From assembly GCA_046546095.1 (NCBI GenBank), contig JBKGYK010000005.1, forward strand, positions 1 through 57,173: a stretch of DNA of 57,173 bases, given 5' to 3'. The translations under genes and the position numbers were made by a program. The notes beneath the pieces were generated by a model that was not told the DNA's origin, made no database searches, and saw only the letters and a list, made by a program, of their open reading frames with translations. Positions 25,025 through 34,986 of this stretch are shown piece after piece. The first letter of the stretch is position 1, and every line of letters starts with the position of its first letter. Source of the stretch: JAQIBY01 sp046546095. Its GTDB lineage: Bacteria; Bacteroidota; Bacteroidia; Bacteroidales; ML635J-15.

Positions 25025-26407
25025 TTATGGTGAGAAAACTGATCTTTTGATATCCTGAAAATTTTTCCGTAAAATGACATTGGCTCCTTCCTGATATGCT
25101 TCGTCACAGGCTTCGGTATTTGTGTTTCCATACCCTTTGATTCTGTTTTCATTTTTGCGGTACATCATTCGCTTATCCTTATCGAGAACAGTGAGGGTAT
25201 AATGGAGTATGGCAGTTTTTTGATAGGAATTGGTTGTGGCCCTTTCTGTGTTACTTTCCACCCTGATAATAAAATCTGCATCTGCCTGAGAATCACTGAT
25301 TCGCATGTTGTTTTCGGCCATAGCCTGCAAGATGGCATTATACAGCACCTTGCTTTCACTTTGCCTGCCCAGGCTGTTTTCCCGGCTTTCAACATATATC
25401 AGCGGGGACTTAATCCGGATGTCTAAAGTATAGCCCGGGGGAGGGATTTTTTTAACCAAAGTACGGATAAATATATCTCTGGTAAGTCGTGAAATGCTTA
25501 GCATATCTAACTCCACAGAGAGTTTTTCCCGCTGATTGTTGGAATAAATTCTGTTCAATGCCGGTTGCAGCTCGCCGTCGCGGTTGCTTGTCAGCCTGTT
25601 GTCAATCAGGCCGGAGCCGGTAAAGTTGAGCTTAAATGGCAGGTTGGGCAGAGCGTTTCCTTCCTTGTTACTCACATGCATGGTCAGCAAGTCCGGATTG
25701 ATTGATTTCCCGCTGGTTACTGAAATTGGATTCACGGGTGTACTGATGGTAATCTCGTTTAATGTATTCACCAAATCCCGGTAGATGGCAGTGCCCAAAT
25801 CTACCGGCTTCCCGTCAATTTTTGTACTGGTGCTTTCGGCAAGGTACTCAGATATGTCTGAAAATGCATCAATGTACATGTGGATGGCTTCATAAATCTG
25901 GTTTTCTGTTCTGATGTCCCTTGCCTGAAGGTATTTATCTTTGGCTTTGTTTATGGCAGCCAGTTTCTTTTCAGCCACTTGCTGCTGATAGTCCATTTTG
26001 GAGAGCCGGATATAAACCCAGTAGTATTCATCTCCTTCCCAGGTATCAACGGTTTCATATCCTTCAAGATTCTTATCACTGGAGGCCTTGATGGTTCGCT
26101 GGTAGTTTTCGCTTAGGTTGTAATCGGTTTCCAGTGTTGATATTACAGAACTGGATGATATATTGACGGAGATTTCACTGGACAAATCGTTCAGAGCAGC
26201 GTTTTTTGCATTTTGCTGATAGGCGTTGGGTGACAATCCAGATTTATTTGCGGAGCCTATGCCAACATAATACACGTCGGTTTGGGGCCTTTGAAGTGCC
26301 CAGGAGGGCTTGGATTCTGAGCTTTTTGAACCATTCCTGAAAATCGCACAGGAGCTCAGACCTGTCAGGGTAAATAAAAGCAGATATGTAAAAATTCTTC
26401 TCATCAT
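25025..26407 (-). CDS. LPP20-like lipoprotein
   Basis: A 460-residue lipoprotein with signal peptide and lipobox LSSC (Cys 20). Residues about 32-165 fit the LPP20 pattern: PSWALQRP, DVYYVGIGSA, AYQQNAKNAALNDLSSEISV and YYWVYIRLSK. A middle domain (220-320) looks like an Ig or carbohydrate-binding sandwich (SNKEGNALPNLPFKLNFTGS), and the last 120 residues form another alpha/beta unit (ESKVLYNAILQAMAENNMRI, DADFIIRVES) like the CsgG/LpoB fold. Likely outer-membrane, periplasm-facing. The start codon overlaps the stop of the upstream lipoprotein by 4 bases (ATGA), indicating tight coupling. Role unknown. Confidence 0.7.
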   Translation of the reverse strand: MMRRIFTYLLLFTLTGLSSCAIFRNGSKSSESKPSWALQRPQTDVYYVGIGSANKSGLSPNAYQQNAKNAALNDLSSEISVNISSSSVISTLETDYNLSENYQRTIKASSDKNLEGYETVDTWEGDEYYWVYIRLSKMDYQQQVAEKKLAAINKAKDKYLQARDIRTENQIYEAIHMYIDAFSDISEYLAESTSTKIDGKPVDLGTAIYRDLVNTLNEITISTPVNPISVTSGKSINPDLLTMHVSNKEGNALPNLPFKLNFTGSGLIDNRLTSNRDGELQPALNRIYSNNQREKLSVELDMLSISRLTRDIFIRTLVKKIPPPGYTLDIRIKSPLIYVESRENSLGRQSESKVLYNAILQAMAENNMRISDSQADADFIIRVESNTERATTNSYQKTAILHYTLTVLDKDKRMMYRKNENRIKGYGNTNTEACDEAYQEGANVILRKNFQDIKRSVFSP

Positions 26408-27762
26408 TCAGGGTTGTAATCGTTAACGGCTGTTGCCGCTTTGTTGGTAATCACCTCCATCAGCTCGTTCGTCAGAGTTTCATATGTTTTGATTTTTTTG
26501 CGGGCAGAAAGAAGTCTGTGTAAGTTGCGTAGTGAATTTCTGTCCGTTTTAATTACATCTTCTTCACTTTTGGAATGCTTGTTTTTCCAGTAACCTGGAA
26601 CAAGGTTCTTTTTCTTACCATCATAATCAGCATAATGCAAATGGTCTTTCTGTGTCTGATTGATGTTTCTGGTGATAATGATTTCATTGTTTTTGGTATC
26701 CACCAACTGAAAATTGAAATCTATGCTTACACCACGGCTCATACTGTATTCTTCATAACTTACTTTTTCATAGCGGGTTCTGGTTTTTGTGTTTCCCTCA
26801 TCATCTTTGTAGCTTGTTACAACTTTCAGGTAGCCGGGTTTTGTTTCTTTTTTCAAACGACCCATGTCATAGTTGTACGATAAAACATGTCCGGTCAGGA
26901 TGGCATCGGGCTGTATGTTTTTATTCTTTGAGTCTCTCACTGATCTGCTGCGACTGCTTTTTGTTTCGTACTGAACAACTTTGATAAATGGATTGTCAGA
27001 TTGATTGAGTGCCTGGATAATCTGGCTTTTTAACTGCTCATCAATCTTCTGATTCTTTGTGCTGTTTTTGAAATCATCCACACCTATTCTGATGGTGGCT
27101 TTGTCCAGGGCTTCGGCTTTAAGATCTGATGCATCTTTATAATCACCGTAATTTTTCAAAACATCGTCAAAAAGATAGTAGGCACTGCGGTATTTGCCTT
27201 TTCCCAGGTTTTTCATGCCATTGCGGTATTTTGGTTCGTATATGGCAACCTTTAGTTTTTCTGTGGCATCTTTGTAATTTTTGTCAATTTCACAAATTTC
27301 CCGGAATACCTCTTCTGCTTTTCCAAACTCATCATTGTTGAGAAATTTTTCGCCGTCGAAATATTTATCCTCAAGATATGTGCCTTTCACCTCATTATAA
27401 TATTCCTCATAATAGGGAGGCACCGTAAGTTCTATGCCCACTGAGTTTAGTTTTTTCTCATAATCGCGGGCTTCCAGGTAATAATAAACAGCTTGTTTAT
27501 TGTTGCCCTGGTCGTATGCTTTTGTGAATTCACTGAATTTACTGTCAACTACCCGCTGGCCTGTGCGTTTTAGTCCCAGCCGTGCATCTATAAAAGTGCT
27601 TTTCTTTAAAACGGATTGATAATAAAGTTCAGACGCCTCAGTGTACATGCCTTTTTCTTCAAATTCTGATGCCTTTTTAGCCAGGCGTTTATGGGCACAT
27701 GAACTTACTAAGCCGACCATTAATGCAAAAAATATGAGCTTGGTAATAGTTTTCATAGGCAT
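26404..27762 (-). CDS. Lipoprotein with TPR repeats and an LpoB/CsgG-like C-terminal domain
   Basis: A 452-residue lipoprotein: signal ends in VSSC (Cys 22 from the first ATG at 27762; the ATG at 27756 is equally possible). Residues 27-215 are tetratricopeptide-like helices (KGMYTEASELYYQSVLKK, GKYRSAYYLFDDVLKNY). From about 232 a new domain begins with RIGVDDFKNSTKN and continues QLKSQIIQALNQSD and PDAILTGHVLSYNYD, the strand-helix order seen in LpoB and CsgG-type proteins. The remainder has VDTKNNEIIITRN. I infer a periplasmic scaffold with its LPP20-like partner. No CsgG pore gene is seen. Confidence 0.65.
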   Translation of the reverse strand: MPMKTITKLIFFALMVGLVSSCAHKRLAKKASEFEEKGMYTEASELYYQSVLKKSTFIDARLGLKRTGQRVVDSKFSEFTKAYDQGNNKQAVYYYLEARDYEKKLNSVGIELTVPPYYEEYYNEVKGTYLEDKYFDGEKFLNNDEFGKAEEVFREICEIDKNYKDATEKLKVAIYEPKYRNGMKNLGKGKYRSAYYLFDDVLKNYGDYKDASDLKAEALDKATIRIGVDDFKNSTKNQKIDEQLKSQIIQALNQSDNPFIKVVQYETKSSRSRSVRDSKNKNIQPDAILTGHVLSYNYDMGRLKKETKPGYLKVVTSYKDDEGNTKTRTRYEKVSYEEYSMSRGVSIDFNFQLVDTKNNEIIITRNINQTQKDHLHYADYDGKKKNLVPGYWKNKHSKSEEDVIKTDRNSLRNLHRLLSARKKIKTYETLTNELMEVITNKAATAVNDYNPE

Positions 27763-27833
27763 GGTTTATTTTGTTGTAAAAGTAAAATTATTCTATTTCT
27801 CATCAAAAAAATGTTTCACTTCTGTTTTCCCTG

Positions 27834-30407
27834 TCAGTGTAAAATGTCGTTGCCTGTTGACAATAAAGCTTTGTCGTGTTTGCTGTTATAATCTAACAGC
27901 ATGTCTCCGTTGCTCCTGAATATCTTCAAGCTGTATAAGGGGTGAGTTCGGAATAATGATTTGTAGGCGCCCCCGTTCAGGAATTCCAGCCTGACATTTC
28001 CACTGTAATAATGCTGTATTTTAATATTGCTGCCATGGGAAATGATGATTGGTCCCAGTGCAATACTACCTTTATCATGGAGGTGAATTGTCATGATGTC
28101 ATCACGGTATTCGATGTTATCAATTTTTTTCAGATTACTGTTTAGCCCGGCATGTTTGGTGGAGAAATCAGGATTGAAGGCATTCAGGCTTGCGATGATT
28201 TCCTTGCCTTTAATATCTCTGCCAATGCTGTGTAAGCTGTTTAGAAATGCCATGATTCCGGTGACGGATTTGTGATATGCCTGCTTTTTGTACGCATCGC
28301 TACTGTTTTTCCACAATTTGGCCATTTCATAGGGGGTCATGTGTTTGTGCGTTTTACTTTCAAGATAAACAGGGCTTTTGCTCAAAGCCATTAATTTCAG
28401 GCTGCCATCAGGTTTGATTTGTAGTGATTGTTTTTCCTGTATTTCTGCCGGATTGATTTTACCGCTGTATAGTTCTTTGCCACCGGCATCGAGTTGCCAG
28501 TTGATAGCCCGGCTTTCTCCTGTAGAAACCGTTTTAAACCAGTCTGCCTCCAATTGCAGATTATACCCTGCAGCAAATAGATTCTCCTTATCGCCGTCCA
28601 GGGTTTTGCCACCCACGAAGACTTTATTATCATGAACAATGATGCTTTCCGGGCTGACAATTTCTGATTTGTCAATGCTGATGCCATTGATAAGCTGACC
28701 CTCCGGGGTGAAAGACGCCACAAAACCTGCCCGTTTGTTGTTTGCGCTGAGTTTTTGCTGATCCAGATTCAGGGTATTGTTAAATGATCCGCAGAAATAA
28801 ATGTTCCCGGCAGCATCTGTGGCGGAACCCTGGCTGATGCTGTTTCTGAATCCGCCGTTGCTGTATATTCGTGCCCATATGTTTTCAATGATTTGTGGCT
28901 GATTCTCATCACGGGCCATATCAATGATGGTGAACTTGCTGTTTTCATACTGTGGCATACAGGCACCCACAGGTGCTCCAATATATGATGGATCGCAGAT
29001 TGTCCAGGTTTTTCCTTTATGCTCAAAATGATGTCCTTTTGTATTGCTATCAAATGCTACTGCTGTGGAGATGTGCCCGGGATAGTCAAGGCCAATAATA
29101 TCCAGTGAGGTAAATTCTCTGATGAGCCATGCAAATAAAACAGACCTGTCTTCACAGTCAGCATAGGGATACATGAATACCTCGTCAGCAAAGAAAAACT
29201 TTTCGTAACCGAATTGTTCCTGGTCCGTTTGGTAATCAAAGTTCTGCTGTACAAAATCCAGCAGGATGCCTGCCCTTGCTCTGTCAGTTTTGTTTTTTAG
29301 CAGGGGCTCAAAGTGGTCGATAAGGGATTCACGGGTGAGGGGAGACAGGCCGGAATTGAAAAACAGTTTTATTTCTGACTGGGGAAAATCATCATAAAGC
29401 TCCCTAAGATTGTTGTTGTATGCGATCTTGATTTTTTTCCGGTTGTTATCAATATTGCTTGTTTTGATATCCAGAGGCAGGGTAGGAGGCTGATACATTG
29501 TCAGGTCGAATATGTCATCTGCTCCGGGATAATCGGCAGTATAGGTTTTTACTGACCTTAGCTCCGGGTTGGTAATATAATAATCGTCCCCATTGAATGA
29601 ATAATAGGGGAGTTCGAATATTTTTTGTTTACTGGGAATCATCAGGCCAATAATATCATCATGATAAGCAATTTTTGCTTTGTATCCCGATTTTATCAGC
29701 AAAAACCACTGGAGAAGAGTTTTTTCCCGCTCCGTTACAGCAATGACAGACGCCAGCTTCTCACAGAGTTTCATGTATGCCCAGTCATTGAGATTGTATT
29801 TGTCATGGGTTTCAACCAAAGACTCCAGCAATGGGTAGTAACCGGTTTTACTGAGGGTTTCAAAATATGCTGAAATCATCTCAGGCTTATTGGTGCTGCC
29901 TGGGTTTTGATGCATTTCCGGGTCGTAATGAAAGCGCTGCTTTGTGCCATAGAAATCAAATTCTGCTGTTTTGAGTCTTGCTTCCGGTTTGATTTCAGTG
30001 ATTTCGGGTAATCTGATTTCGGGTCTGGTGTTTTCCGGTTTTTGGGCTACAGTTTGACCGGGTGAAACTCCGGGTTGGGTGTATTCCCTGAATTGCATTT
30101 CCGGGATAAGAACTTCTTTTACCGATTGTTTTTCCGGTGTAAACCGTGGTATTTTTTCGGGACCGGGAACACGGATTTGCTTGCGGCCTTTCATCAGCTC
30201 AATATTTTTTATTTCTTCTTTCAGATAGGCTGCAAAATCTTTATCCCGCTCCTCTACAAATTTTCTGAAGTTGTCACGTTCCTGATTTTTGAAATCCTCA
30301 AAATCCTGCTGCATGGCCTCAAGTTCTTCCTTTGTCTGAGAAAAGGAATTGTGGGTGCAGAAAGATATTGTAGTAATAAGTGTCAGTACAATCAATGCCT
30401 GTTTCAT
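27834..30407 (-). CDS. Secreted transglutaminase-like protein
   Basis: An 857-residue exported protein. The start is the ATG at 30407 (MKQALIVLTLITTISFC), which begins the signal peptide. Residues 25-75 are charged helices, 80-150 are Pro-rich. The transglutaminase-like fold carries a complete triad: C418 in YADCEDRS, H445 in PGHIST and D472 in TICDPSY. Beyond about 500 there are beta-propeller-like strands (ATDAAGNIYFCGSFNN, VFVGGKTLDGDKENLFAAGY), and a C-terminal domain follows. Most bacterial members are cysteine peptidases or amidases, so protein crosslinking is not implied. It lies 71 bases before the lipoprotein pair on the same strand and may belong to the same unit. Confidence 0.78.
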   Translation of the reverse strand: MKQALIVLTLITTISFCTHNSFSQTKEELEAMQQDFEDFKNQERDNFRKFVEERDKDFAAYLKEEIKNIELMKGRKQIRVPGPEKIPRFTPEKQSVKEVLIPEMQFREYTQPGVSPGQTVAQKPENTRPEIRLPEITEIKPEARLKTAEFDFYGTKQRFHYDPEMHQNPGSTNKPEMISAYFETLSKTGYYPLLESLVETHDKYNLNDWAYMKLCEKLASVIAVTEREKTLLQWFLLIKSGYKAKIAYHDDIIGLMIPSKQKIFELPYYSFNGDDYYITNPELRSVKTYTADYPGADDIFDLTMYQPPTLPLDIKTSNIDNNRKKIKIAYNNNLRELYDDFPQSEIKLFFNSGLSPLTRESLIDHFEPLLKNKTDRARAGILLDFVQQNFDYQTDQEQFGYEKFFFADEVFMYPYADCEDRSVLFAWLIREFTSLDIIGLDYPGHISTAVAFDSNTKGHHFEHKGKTWTICDPSYIGAPVGACMPQYENSKFTIIDMARDENQPQIIENIWARIYSNGGFRNSISQGSATDAAGNIYFCGSFNNTLNLDQQKLSANNKRAGFVASFTPEGQLINGISIDKSEIVSPESIIVHDNKVFVGGKTLDGDKENLFAAGYNLQLEADWFKTVSTGESRAINWQLDAGGKELYSGKINPAEIQEKQSLQIKPDGSLKLMALSKSPVYLESKTHKHMTPYEMAKLWKNSSDAYKKQAYHKSVTGIMAFLNSLHSIGRDIKGKEIIASLNAFNPDFSTKHAGLNSNLKKIDNIEYRDDIMTIHLHDKGSIALGPIIISHGSNIKIQHYYSGNVRLEFLNGGAYKSLFRTHPLYSLKIFRSNGDMLLDYNSKHDKALLSTGNDILH

Positions 30408-30544
30408 TGTATTTGATTTTTTTTGTCTTAGGAACAATTATTGTGCCACAAGTTATCAAAAAAATCAAGAAGGCAATTGAAAATCAGATCAAAAAAGAGG
30501 GAAAAATATCTTGCTTACAAGAACCCAATCGGGAAAGCATGAGC

Positions 30545-31813
30545 TTATTCATTCTCACCGGGACATGGAATGGCATGCAATTTCTTTTGCCAGTCTTTGC
30601 TGATTTGATTAAAGTCCTTCATGAGGCTGTCGGGAACCGGGTCTGCCGGTGGTGACTCCAGTGTGAGCGGATTGATTTGACTGCCATTTTCATGGATCTC
30701 AAAATGCAGATGAGGTCCTGTTGACAGTCCTGTACTGCCAACATAGCCGATGATATCTCCCTGTTTTACTCTGTCGCCCACATTGAATTTACCATATCGG
30801 GACATGTGCATGTAGACGCTGGTATAAACGGAGTTATGTTTTACTTTGATGTAATTGCCTGCACCGGAACCGTATTTTCTAAGGGTAATGACACCATCTC
30901 CGATTGTTCTGATTGGTGTACCGGTAGGAGCAGAGTAGTCAACGGCGCGATGAGGCCTGCGGTATTTTAATACCGGATGCATACGGCTGTTTGTGAAACG
31001 GGAACTGATGCGGTTAAATTTCAGGGGTGCTTTCAAAAAAGTTTTTCTCAGGCTTGCTCCCTGCAGGTCGTAGAAATCTGTTTTGCCCTCACGTTCAAAA
31101 GGTATTGCCCAGAAATCTTCACCCATATGTTGCATGTAACCGGCTTTAATGCCGTCAATATATAGGGGTTTGTCTTCAACAGTGACAACATCATAAATTA
31201 TTTTGAATTTATCACCCTTTTTTATGCCGAAAAAATCAATCGTCCAGCTGTAAATTTCTGACATCTCAAGAGCAAGCAGGGGATCGCTACCCTGATTTTT
31301 CAGTGCCATCCACAGGGAACTTTCAATCGTTCCACAGGCTGTGTTTTCAACATGTTCCACAGGTTTTTTCCCCTGCGTGACCATCAGTGTGTCTGTAAAA
31401 TCGTAGACGGTATAGTCAATGCCATTGTTTTCATATACCATGTAGTCCGCCTGTAGTCCGGTCAGGCTGTCTCCACGGCAAAACAGAGCGTAGGGCCTGC
31501 CTGTACGGATTTTGTCAATACGAAATGTATCGCAGGACATTTTACCGATTTGGTCAATGAGCACCGGACTCACTTTGTAGGGGATGAGCAGATCGGACAA
31601 AGTGTTGCCCGTTTTTATGGTATCAAAAACAATTCTGAAAGAATCCACAGGAATGCCGTATTTGGTTTGTGGTTCAGGTATTTCTTTCTCAGCGTTTTTG
31701 TCTGTCGCAGTTGAGACGGGTGCAACATCGTTCAATTTGTTTCTGATAAGAAAAAAGCTGCCAGCCATGATCAGGCCGGCAGCAATGATGATAATCCATT
31801 GGTATTTTTTCAT
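30545..31813 (-). CDS. M23 peptidoglycan metalloendopeptidase
   Basis: A 422-residue protein with an N-terminal membrane anchor (residues 5-23, IIIIAAGLIMAGSFFL), an OapA/LysM-like middle (FDTIKTGNTLSDLLIPY) and a C-terminal LytM domain from about 280. Zinc and catalytic residues are seen in RPHRAVDYSAPTGTPI (H...D), and GPHLHFEIHENG (HxH). It cleaves peptide crosslinks of the cell wall in the periplasm. It starts 8 bases after infB, so it is probably transcribed with the translation operon, an unusual neighbour. Confidence 0.9.
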   Translation of the reverse strand: MKKYQWIIIIAAGLIMAGSFFLIRNKLNDVAPVSTATDKNAEKEIPEPQTKYGIPVDSFRIVFDTIKTGNTLSDLLIPYKVSPVLIDQIGKMSCDTFRIDKIRTGRPYALFCRGDSLTGLQADYMVYENNGIDYTVYDFTDTLMVTQGKKPVEHVENTACGTIESSLWMALKNQGSDPLLALEMSEIYSWTIDFFGIKKGDKFKIIYDVVTVEDKPLYIDGIKAGYMQHMGEDFWAIPFEREGKTDFYDLQGASLRKTFLKAPLKFNRISSRFTNSRMHPVLKYRRPHRAVDYSAPTGTPIRTIGDGVITLRKYGSGAGNYIKVKHNSVYTSVYMHMSRYGKFNVGDRVKQGDIIGYVGSTGLSTGPHLHFEIHENGSQINPLTLESPPADPVPDSLMKDFNQISKDWQKKLHAIPCPGENE

Positions 31814-31821
31814 ACCGAGTG

Positions 31822-34800
31822 TTATTTAAGTTTTTTCTTCACTTCAACTTCATCAAAGGACTCGATGACATCTCCTGGTTTCACGTCGTTGTAGTTTTTG
31901 ATATTCAGGCCACATTCATAACCTGAGGCCACTTCCTTGACATCGTCTTTGAATCGTTTAAGTGAGCCGAGTTCACCGGTATAAACCACGATCCCGTCAC
32001 GGATAACCCGGGTTCTGCTGTTGCGGTAAATTTTGCCGTCTACTACTTTACAACCGGCTACCTGACCGACTTTGGTGATTTTGAATACGTCTTTTACTTC
32101 AGCAGAGCCATTGATTTTTTCTTTAATTTCCGGTGAAAGCATGCCTTCCATTGCAGCTTTCATATCATTGATTGCATCATAGATGATGGAATACAGACGT
32201 ATCTCGATTTCTTCTTTTTCTGCGAGCTTTCTTGCATTGACAGAAGGTCTTACCTGGAAACCAATAATTACTGCGTTCGAAGCTGAAGCCAGCATAACAT
32301 CGGTTTCGGTAATTTGTCCTACCGCTTTATGAATGACATTTACCTGTAGCTCTTCAGTTGACAATTTGATAAGTGAGTCTGCCAGTGCTTCGATTGACCC
32401 ATCCACATCACCTTTGATAACAACATTAACTTCCTGGAAGCTGCCAAGTGCAAGTCGGCGGCCTATTTCATCCAGGGTAATGTGTTTTTGCGTTCGTAAT
32501 GATTGTTCTCTGGCAAGTTGCTGGCGTTTCTGGGCAATATTTTTGGCTTCGCTTTCATTTTCCATCACCTTAAATTTGTCACCTGCCTGAGCAGCGCCAT
32601 TTAAGCCGAGCACGACAGCCGGTGTTGCCGGGCCTGTCTCATCAATTTTCTTTTGCCGTTCGTTGAACATGGCTTTTACACGTCCGTAGTATTGGCCTGC
32701 AAGGATAACATCGCCGTGATTAAGGCTTCCTCTCTGGATTAGTACAGTAGTAACATATCCACGACCTTTATCCAGTGTGGATTCAATAACAGTACCTTCA
32801 GCCATTCTGTCGGGATTGGCTTTTAGGTCGAGCATTTCAGCTTCGAGCAGAACTTTTTCAAGCAAATCGTCAACGTACATTCCCTCTTTGGCCGAGATAT
32901 CCTGGGACTGATATTTTCCGCCCCAGTCTTCAACCAGATAATTCATGTTGGCAAGTTTTTCCTTGATTTTTTCGGGATCCGCTGTTGATTTGTCCACTTT
33001 GTTGATGGCGAAAATGATGGGTACGCCTGCAGCAGATGCGTGATTGATGGCCTCAATGGTCTGGGGCATCACATCATCATCAGCAGCAATCACGATGATG
33101 GCAAGGTCGGTAACCTGAGCACCACGTGCCCTCATGGCAGTAAAAGCTTCGTGACCCGGAGTATCCAGGAATGTAATCATTTTTCCGTTGTCAAGCTCCA
33201 CAGAATAGGCACCTACGTGCTGGGTAATACCACCTGCTTCACCAGCCACAACATTGGCATGGCGAATGTAATCAAGCAGTTTCGTTTTTCCATGGTCAAC
33301 ATGACCCATGACAGTAACAATTGGAGCGCGAGGTTTGAGGTCCTCCGGTTTGTCTTCAATCTTTTCGGATTCTTCAAAATCATCGGCACTCACAAATTCT
33401 ATTTCATAGCCGAATTCATCAGCTACCAGGGTCATGGTTTCTGCATCCAGCCGCTGATTGATTGATACATTCAGGCCAATGTTCATGCATGTTGCGATGA
33501 GGTCTGTAACCGGGAGATCCATCATTGAGGCAAGTTCATTGACAGAGGCAAATTCATTCACCTGAATGACATTCTTTTCGGCCTCTTCTTTCTGGCGCTC
33601 TTCCTCAATTTTTTTGGAAACAGCGTCACGTTTATCGCGCCGGTATTTGGATGCTTTGGATTTGTGTCTTTTGTTTTCCAGCCTTGCCAGTGTGTTCTTG
33701 ATCTGCTTCTGAACATCTTCATCGGTAATTTCCGGTTTGGCTTTGGCTGTTTTCTTTTTCTTTTTGGTTGCTGGTTTGCGTTTGCTGCGTTCCTTATTGC
33801 TATCGCTGACAGAAACCTTACCCTTCTTAATACGTTTGCGTTTTTTCTTTTCGGCCTGTTTTTTGCGCTCTGCCTTGGCTGCTTCTTTGTCCTTTTTGCG
33901 TTTTTTCTCCAGCTCTTTTTCCTTCTCAATGTATTCGTTGATATTGATTTTACCAACTACTTTTGGTCCATCGAGTTTTCTGACTTCAGTCTTCATGAAG
34001 TCTTCTTTGCGTCCGTGATAATCCCGTACGCTTTCTTTTTCTTTTGGTTCTTCAGGTTTTTCTTCCGCTTTCTTTTCAGGCTTTTCCGGAGCAGGTTTTT
34101 CTTCTTTTTTGGGAGCTGCCTTTGGTGTTTCTTTCTTTTTTTCTTCTTCTTTTTTGGCCTCAGCTTTTTCCTGTTCTTTTTCCTTCTTCCGGAGCTTTTG
34201 TGTTACCTTGTTTTCTTCTTCCTGAATTTCTTTTTCCAGGTGTTTTTCCTTTTTGGATTTCTTTTTGGGACGTGTTTTCTGGTTTAATTCATCCAGATTA
34301 ATTTTGCGGACAACTTTAAGGCCTTCGTTTTCAGTTGATTTGCCTTCCAGCTTGATGTCTTTGGTATCTGATTCATCCTTTTCATCAGATTTGGCAGCTT
34401 CTTCTGATGCTTTGGGTTCTTCAGTTTTGGCTTTTTTGCTTTCTTCCTCTTTAGCAGCGGCTTTTTCTTCAGCGACTTTTTTCTCTTCAGCGCTGGCCTT
34501 GGCTTTTTCCTCAGCTTTTTCCTGCTTTTCCTGTTTAGCAGATGCTGCTTTTTCGGCTTTATCTTTGATCTCAGAGCTCAGGTCCCCAGTGGAGGCTGAA
34601 TTGTCCTTGATGAGGAAGTCATTACTTTCTTCAGCTTCTTCAGTGACAGCTTCTTCTTCAGTAGCCTTGTCCTCTTCTGCTGTTTCATCACTTTCATCTG
34701 AGCCGCTGCGATGTTCCTGCCTGCGCTCTTTGATGCGTTGTGATACTCCCTGTGCTTTTTCTTTCACAGTGATTTGATCGCCAAATTCATCCAGAAGAAT

Positions 34801-34938
34801 GTCATAACATTCAGGTGGAATCTTGGTGTTTGGATTTGATTCTACCTCAAATCCTTTCTTTTCGAGAAATTCAACGATGGTAGTGATCCCAAGGTTAAAT
34901 TCCTTTGCTATTTTACTCAGTCGTTTTTTTGCTGCCAT
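31822..34938 (-). CDS. infB: Translation initiation factor IF-2
   Basis: A 1038-residue GTPase, long for the family because of its N-terminal part. Residues 1-55 are the IF2N domain (KRLSKIAKEFNLGITTIVEF); about 75-440 is a Lys/Glu/Ala-rich, low-complexity stretch; a second IF2N domain follows (VNEFASVNELASMMDLPVTD). The G domain shows VMGHVDHGKTKLLDYIR, DTPGHEAF and NKVDKS. The C-terminal domains that bind fMet-tRNA end the protein. It brings initiator tRNA to the 30S. It is third in the rimP-nusA-infB operon. Confidence 0.97.
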   Translation of the reverse strand: MAAKKRLSKIAKEFNLGITTIVEFLEKKGFEVESNPNTKIPPECYDILLDEFGDQITVKEKAQGVSQRIKERRQEHRSGSDESDETAEEDKATEEEAVTEEAEESNDFLIKDNSASTGDLSSEIKDKAEKAASAKQEKQEKAEEKAKASAEEKKVAEEKAAAKEEESKKAKTEEPKASEEAAKSDEKDESDTKDIKLEGKSTENEGLKVVRKINLDELNQKTRPKKKSKKEKHLEKEIQEEENKVTQKLRKKEKEQEKAEAKKEEEKKKETPKAAPKKEEKPAPEKPEKKAEEKPEEPKEKESVRDYHGRKEDFMKTEVRKLDGPKVVGKININEYIEKEKELEKKRKKDKEAAKAERKKQAEKKKRKRIKKGKVSVSDSNKERSKRKPATKKKKKTAKAKPEITDEDVQKQIKNTLARLENKRHKSKASKYRRDKRDAVSKKIEEERQKEEAEKNVIQVNEFASVNELASMMDLPVTDLIATCMNIGLNVSINQRLDAETMTLVADEFGYEIEFVSADDFEESEKIEDKPEDLKPRAPIVTVMGHVDHGKTKLLDYIRHANVVAGEAGGITQHVGAYSVELDNGKMITFLDTPGHEAFTAMRARGAQVTDLAIIVIAADDDVMPQTIEAINHASAAGVPIIFAINKVDKSTADPEKIKEKLANMNYLVEDWGGKYQSQDISAKEGMYVDDLLEKVLLEAEMLDLKANPDRMAEGTVIESTLDKGRGYVTTVLIQRGSLNHGDVILAGQYYGRVKAMFNERQKKIDETGPATPAVVLGLNGAAQAGDKFKVMENESEAKNIAQKRQQLAREQSLRTQKHITLDEIGRRLALGSFQEVNVVIKGDVDGSIEALADSLIKLSTEELQVNVIHKAVGQITETDVMLASASNAVIIGFQVRPSVNARKLAEKEEIEIRLYSIIYDAINDMKAAMEGMLSPEIKEKINGSAEVKDVFKITKVGQVAGCKVVDGKIYRNSRTRVIRDGIVVYTGELGSLKRFKDDVKEVASGYECGLNIKNYNDVKPGDVIESFDEVEVKKKLK

Positions 34939-34986
34939 AAGTTTCTTCTAGTCCCAAAAATTTTATCTGTAAACAAAACCGAAAAT

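Noticed and set aside
33664..34287. 207-codon Phe/Leu-rich frame on the plus strand
   Set aside because: Antisense of the Lys/Glu repeats of IF-2. A poly-Phe protein with no domain; an artefact of low complexity.
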